Assembly: GCA_037130535.1 (NCBI GenBank)
Contig: JBAXSU010000061.1
Span: forward strand, 1 to 16,816
Length of the DNA stretch: 16,816 nt
Reading direction: 5' to 3'
Origin: VFMC01 sp037130535
GTDB lineage: Bacteria > Actinomycetota > Acidimicrobiia > Acidimicrobiales > Ilumatobacteraceae
Positions 13,641 through 16,816 of this stretch are shown here, piece after piece. Below the pieces are notes generated by a model. It was not told where the DNA came from. It ran no database searches and was given only the letters and a program-made list of their open reading frames with translations. The position numbers and the translations under genes are program-made. Position 1 is the stretch's first letter. Every line of letters begins with the position of its first letter.

Positions 13641-14464
13641 GGGGCCGACGGTACCGCGCCCTTGCGCAGCACCGGGAACTGGCGGGTGGGGTCGTCCTGG
13701 CGGATGCGCGTGCCCGTTGCGGTGTCGACGGCCTCGGCGCCGTCGGGCGCGTACTGCAGGATGTAGCTCTTGCGTACGGCGTCGGTGCGGTTGGGGCCGG
13801 TGCGGTGCGGAGTGAGCGACGAGAACACCACCACGCTGCCCGCCGGTGCTTCCACCGGCACAGCGCCCGTGCCGTCGCTGAGGCATTGGAAACCCACCGG
13901 GGTCGCCTCGTGCACGAGTGTGCCGCCGCGGTGCAGGCCCGGCAGGATCCAGGGGCAGCCGTTGTCGAGCGTGGCGTCGACCAGCGGCACCCAACAGGTG
14001 AGGTACTGCTGCGGCTCGACGAACGTGTAGCCGTTGTCCTGATGCCAGGGGAACTCGCGGTTCGGCTCGGGCTTCTTGTACACGGCCTGGTCCCAATAGA
14101 GGCGCACGTCGGGCCCGACGAGGTCGTGGCAGATGCCCACCAGTGCAGGGTGGTGGGCGAAGCGCCGTGCCGGCTCGCAGCGCGCCACGAGGAAGATGGT
14201 GAACGTGATCTCGTCGCGGTTGGCCACCTCCATGTGGGTGCCGTCGATGTCGCGTCCGTACGTGGGCGAGAACACCTCCAAACGGTCGATCGCGTCGCGT
14301 ACCTCAGCGATTGTGTCGGCCTCGATGACATCGGGCACGAGCACGTAGCCCTGTTCGTTGAACTGGCGCACCTGTTCGGCGGTGAGCAGCCGGGGTTCCC
14401 GGGTGATGGGTTCCCAGACGAAGTCGATGTTCGCCGGATGAGGCCGGGGCTCGATGACGGTCAT
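13637..14464 (-). CDS. Phytanoyl-CoA dioxygenase (PhyH) family 2-oxoglutarate-dependent oxygenase
   Basis: The 275-residue product carries the iron-binding facial triad: H141 and D143 in FPWHQDNGYTF, and H220 in SSLTPHRTGPN, six residues before Arg226, which with R231 is a candidate for binding 2-oxoglutarate. The stretch YLTCWVPLVDATLDNGCPWILPGLHRGG is the typical core of PhyH-fold proteins. These enzymes hydroxylate small molecules or acyl-CoA using O2 and 2-oxoglutarate. The ATG at 14464 overlaps the TGA of the polymerase gene, and its own TGA overlaps the ATG of the Rieske gene, so it is the middle member of a tightly coupled operon. Two oxygenases in a row suggest consecutive oxidations of one substrate. 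The substrate cannot be told from sequence. Confidence 0.9.
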   Translation of the reverse strand: MTVIEPRPHPANIDFVWEPITREPRLLTAEQVRQFNEQGYVLVPDVIEADTIAEVRDAIDRLEVFSPTYGRDIDGTHMEVANRDEITFTIFLVARCEPARRFAHHPALVGICHDLVGPDVRLYWDQAVYKKPEPNREFPWHQDNGYTFVEPQQYLTCWVPLVDATLDNGCPWILPGLHRGGTLVHEATPVGFQCLSDGTGAVPVEAPAGSVVVFSSLTPHRTGPNRTDAVRKSYILQYAPDGAEAVDTATGTRIRQDDPTRQFPVLRKGAVPSAP

Positions 14465-15510
14465 GGCTGCTCCGGTGTGGGTTCGGTGGTGGTGTGGCGG
14501 GGGGCGGCCTGTTTGCGGGCTCGGCTCGGTGCCACCCGGGTGGCCTCGCCCGGCATCTTCGGGTACTCGGGCGGCCAGGGCGCATCGGGTAGGCCCGCGT
14601 CGCGGTCGCGGCGGGCCAGGGCCAGCAGCGGTTCCAGCGACTGCGGGTGCTGGTCGATGTCGTGCCACGGGTCGCCGTCGGCGGCCAGGCGGGCGGGCAC
14701 GGTGTGCACGGTGAGTTCGTCGGGCACGATGCGGTCGAGTTCGGGCCAGGCGAACCCGCACGACACCGGTGCCATCTCGCGGGCACGCACCGACCACGGC
14801 GCGAACACCGTCTTGTGCGGAGCGTTCTGGTTGAAGTCGACGAAGATGCGCGCGCCGCGTTCCTCTTTCCACCAGGCCGCAGTGATGAGGTCGGGCCGTC
14901 GGCGTTCGAGTTCGCGGGCCACCGCTACCGCAGCAGCACGCACGGCGAGGCTGTTCCACTGCGGAGCGAGGCGCACGTACACGTGCAGGCCGCGGCTGCC
15001 GGTGGTCTTGACGTACGAGCGCAACTGGTGCTCGTCGAGCAACCGTTTCGTCTCGGCGGCAGCCTCGCGGGCCATGTCGAACGTGGTGCCGGGCCCGGGA
15101 TCGAGGTCGATGCGCAACTCGTCGGTGTGCGTCGGGTCGGTGGCCCGCACCGGCCACGAATGGAACCCGATGCAGCCGAGGTTCACGGCCCACACGAGAT
15201 GCGCGATGTCGGCGATGACGAGGGCATTCGACGGCGTGCCGTACGGCGTGCGCATGACGGTGGTGGTGAGCCACTCGGGCGCGCCGGCGGGGATGCGCTT
15301 CTGGAAGAACGACTTGCCACCGGCGCCGTCGGGGAAGCGCTGCAGCATCACCGGCCGGTCGCGCATGGCGCGCATCACGGTGGACTCGACTGCGAGGTAA
15401 TACTCGACCAGGCCCAGCTTGGTCACCCCCACCGCCGGGAAGAACGGTTTGTCGGGGTTGCTGATGGTGACCGGTCGACCGGCCAACTCCAGCACCACTG
15501 GCTCGCTCAT
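14461..15510 (-). CDS. LigD-type primase-polymerase domain protein (stand-alone NHEJ-like polymerase)
   Basis: The 349-residue product matches the polymerase domain of bacterial LigD, an archaeo-eukaryotic primase fold. It has the metal-binding DELRIDLDPGPG (D135 and D137), the nucleotide-binding KTTGSRGLHVYV (168-179, with H176), and the third acidic residue D225 in FVDFNQN. NPDKPFFP (18-25) is the N-terminal signature. Neither a ligase nor a phosphoesterase domain is attached, so it resembles the stand-alone PolD-type proteins of mycobacteria, which fill gaps in DNA and prefer ribonucleotides. The C-terminal 40 residues are basic and disordered-looking. No Ku or ligase gene is in view. It heads an operon with two oxygenase genes through ATGA overlaps. 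The ATG at 15510 has GAGG at 15518-15515. Confidence 0.93.
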   Translation of the reverse strand: MSEPVVLELAGRPVTISNPDKPFFPAVGVTKLGLVEYYLAVESTVMRAMRDRPVMLQRFPDGAGGKSFFQKRIPAGAPEWLTTTVMRTPYGTPSNALVIADIAHLVWAVNLGCIGFHSWPVRATDPTHTDELRIDLDPGPGTTFDMAREAAAETKRLLDEHQLRSYVKTTGSRGLHVYVRLAPQWNSLAVRAAAVAVARELERRRPDLITAAWWKEERGARIFVDFNQNAPHKTVFAPWSVRAREMAPVSCGFAWPELDRIVPDELTVHTVPARLAADGDPWHDIDQHPQSLEPLLALARRDRDAGLPDAPWPPEYPKMPGEATRVAPSRARKQAAPRHTTTEPTPEQP

Positions 15511-15524
15511 GGCGCCTCGACCAT
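15507..15524 (-). CDS. Possible five-codon leader ORF (MVEAP) before the polymerase gene
   Basis: An ATG at 15524 lies exactly six bases after TAGCGT on the minus strand. It opens a five-codon frame whose TGA overlaps the ATG of the polymerase gene as ATGA, the same overlap used at the two later junctions of the operon. If transcription starts at 15524, ribosomes would load on this leaderless ATG and re-initiate at the polymerase start. It is too short to support by content, and it could be chance. Confidence 0.3.
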   Translation of the reverse strand: MVEAP

Positions 15525-15548
15525 GGGCGCACGCTACCGTCGCGACGC
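15525..15548. promoter_or_regulatory. Bidirectional promoter with overlapping -10 boxes
   Basis: The ten bases ACGCTACCGT (15531-15540) carry TACCGT on the plus strand (15535-15540) and TAGCGT on the minus strand (15536-15531), sharing the central TA. The plus box is eight bases before the carboxylase ATG; the minus box is six bases before the small leader ATG. The whole gap between the divergent genes is only 38 bases, so the polymerase operon and the carboxylase gene must share this DNA. No clear -35 element is seen on either side. Confidence 0.5.
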
Positions 15549-16816
15549 ATGGGGACAGTGCAGTTGCGGGCGCCGATGCAGGGGACGATCGTGTCGGTCG
15601 ACGTCGTGGTGGGCCAACAGGTTCGCGCCGGTCAGCAGGTGATGCTGATCGAGTCGATGAAGATGCACCACGCCATCGAGGCCGATGCCAGCGGTGCCAT
15701 CGACGCCTTGCTCGTCGAGGTCGGCCAGACCGTGGGGGAGGGCGAGCCGGTGGCGCTGCTGGCGCCCGGCGAGGTGTCCGTGGTGGAGGTGGTCGAGGCG
15801 GTCGACGACGACCCCGACCGCATCAGGCCCGACTTGGCCGAGACGCTTGCCCGCCACGGTTTCGGCCACGACGAGGCCCGTCCCGACGCTGTGGCTCGTC
15901 GCCGCGCAGTCGGTCGCCGCACGGCCCGCGAGAACGTCGCCGACCTCGTCGACCCCGGCAGTTTCGTCGAGTACGGCCCGGTGGTCATCGCCGCCCAACG
16001 CCGCCGCCGGCCCGTACAGGAACTGGTCGAGCGCACACCGGCCGACGGCATGATCGGTGGCGTGGGCACCGTGAACGGGCACGTGTTCGACGGCCACGCC
16101 GCCCGGGTGGTGGCCATGTCGTACGACTACACGGTGTTGGCCGGTACGCAGGGCACGCAGAACCACCGCAAGAAGGACCGCCTGTTCGAGGTGGCCGAAC
16201 AGTTGCGCCTTCCGGTGGTGTTCTTCACCGAGGGTGGGGGAGGCCGGCCCGGCGACACCGACCAGACGGGCGTGAGCGGCCTCGACTGCCTCGCCTTCCT
16301 GTACTTCGCCGAACTGAGCGGACTGGTGCCTCTGGTGGGCGTGAACGCCGGCTACTGCTTCGCCGGTAACGCCGCCATCCTCGGGTGCTGCGACGTGGTG
16401 ATCGCCACCGTCGACTCGAACATCGGCATGGGCGGCCCGGCCATGATCGAAGGTGGCGGCCTGGGCGTGTTCGCCCCCACTGAGATCGGCCCCATCGACG
16501 TGCAGCGTGCCAACGGTGTGGTCGACATCGTGGTGGCCGATGAAGTCGAAGCCGTGCAGGTGGCCAAGCAGTACCTCGGCTACTTCCAGGGCCCGGTGCC
16601 GCAGTGGGAGGTGCCCGACCAACGCCTGCTGCGCCATGTCATCCCCGAGGACCGCAAGCGCAGCTACGACGTGCGCGCCGTCATCGAGGGCATGTTCGAC
16701 TCTGGGTCGGTGCTCGAACTGCGCCGCGACTTCGGCCTGGGCATGGTCACTGCGCTGGCGCGGGTGGAGGGCCGCCCGGTCGGCGTCATCGCCAACAACC
16801 CCAACCACCTCGCCGG
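15549..16816 (+). CDS. Acyl-CoA carboxylase subunit: N-terminal biotinyl domain fused to carboxyltransferase (3' end cut by the window edge)
   Basis: The 422 visible residues run off the right edge without a stop. Residues 1-72 are a biotinyl domain (PMQGTIVSVDVVVGQQVRAGQQ then LIESMKMHHAIEA), in which Lys38 of ESMKM would carry biotin. From about 115 a carboxyltransferase of the AccD/PccB class begins: RRTARENVADLVDPGSFVEYG, PADGMIGGVGTVNG, then AGYCFAGNAAILGCCDVVIAT and NIGMGGPAMIEGGGLGVFAP, whose Gly-rich loops hold the acyl-CoA and carboxybiotin, and finally ANNPNHLA. A linker of about 40 acidic residues joins the two domains. The enzyme would carboxylate an acyl-CoA, with a biotin carboxylase subunit from elsewhere. 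It is transcribed divergently from the polymerase operon across 38 bases. The acyl-CoA substrate is not evident. Confidence 0.92.
   Translation, partial: MGTVQLRAPMQGTIVSVDVVVGQQVRAGQQVMLIESMKMHHAIEADASGAIDALLVEVGQTVGEGEPVALLAPGEVSVVEVVEAVDDDPDRIRPDLAETLARHGFGHDEARPDAVARRRAVGRRTARENVADLVDPGSFVEYGPVVIAAQRRRRPVQELVERTPADGMIGGVGTVNGHVFDGHAARVVAMSYDYTVLAGTQGTQNHRKKDRLFEVAEQLRLPVVFFTEGGGGRPGDTDQTGVSGLDCLAFLYFAELSGLVPLVGVNAGYCFAGNAAILGCCDVVIATVDSNIGMGGPAMIEGGGLGVFAPTEIGPIDVQRANGVVDIVVADEVEAVQVAKQYLGYFQGPVPQWEVPDQRLLRHVIPEDRKRSYDVRAVIEGMFDSGSVLELRRDFGLGMVTALARVEGRPVGVIANNPNHLA

Noticed and set aside
14461..15510. A complete bacterial end-joining locus
   Set aside because: Only the polymerase domain is present; no Ku, ATP-dependent ligase domain or phosphoesterase domain is encoded in the window.

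Overview
This is a GC-rich bacterial window with the look of a free-living actinobacterium, most likely of the class Acidimicrobiia. The grounds are strongly GC-biased third codon positions, an F420-type luciferase-like oxidoreductase, a LigD-type stand-alone polymerase, TetR and ECF regulators, and many starts placed a fixed six bases after a TANNNT box, as in leaderless actinobacterial transcripts. No rRNA, tRNA, insertion sequence, CRISPR array or phage gene was seen. The organism call is inference. Database comparison was not possible, so gene names rest on motifs read from the sequence.

Layout, left to right. (1) A TetR regulator (cut by the left edge) is divergent from a two-gene operon: a GcvT-like folate-dependent methyltransferase and a PYROXD2/CrtI-like FAD oxidoreductase. 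The promoters interleave over a candidate operator. (2) A gene-free stretch of about 330 bases carries four copies of a 48-base palindromic repeat. (3) A pirin-family gene follows. (4) An ECF sigma factor gene is followed 10 bases later by a gene for a single-pass membrane protein with a duplicated extracytoplasmic domain and a Pro-Val-Thr-Ser repeat tail; this is the layout of a sigma/anti-sigma pair. (5) On the minus strand lie prfC (release factor 3) and a membrane-anchored subtilisin-like protease. (6) A luciferase-like (LLM) oxidoreductase is on the plus strand. (7) On the minus strand are three genes joined by ATGA overlaps: LigD-type polymerase, then PhyH-family dioxygenase, then Rieske oxygenase. 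(8) Divergent from these is an acyl-CoA carboxylase subunit with an N-terminal biotinyl domain fused to a carboxyltransferase, cut by the right edge.

Most of the content is metabolic: demethylation and redox at the left, oxygenases and an acyl-CoA carboxylase at the right, which suggests catabolism of organic substrates. The features most worth a second look are the palindromic repeat array, the translationally coupled operon that joins a DNA-repair-type primase-polymerase to two non-heme iron oxygenases, the sigma-factor pair with an unstable-looking repeat tail, the two back-to-back -10 boxes sharing a TA at 15531-15540, and the consistent TANNNT-plus-six-bases start pattern, which also settles several start codons.
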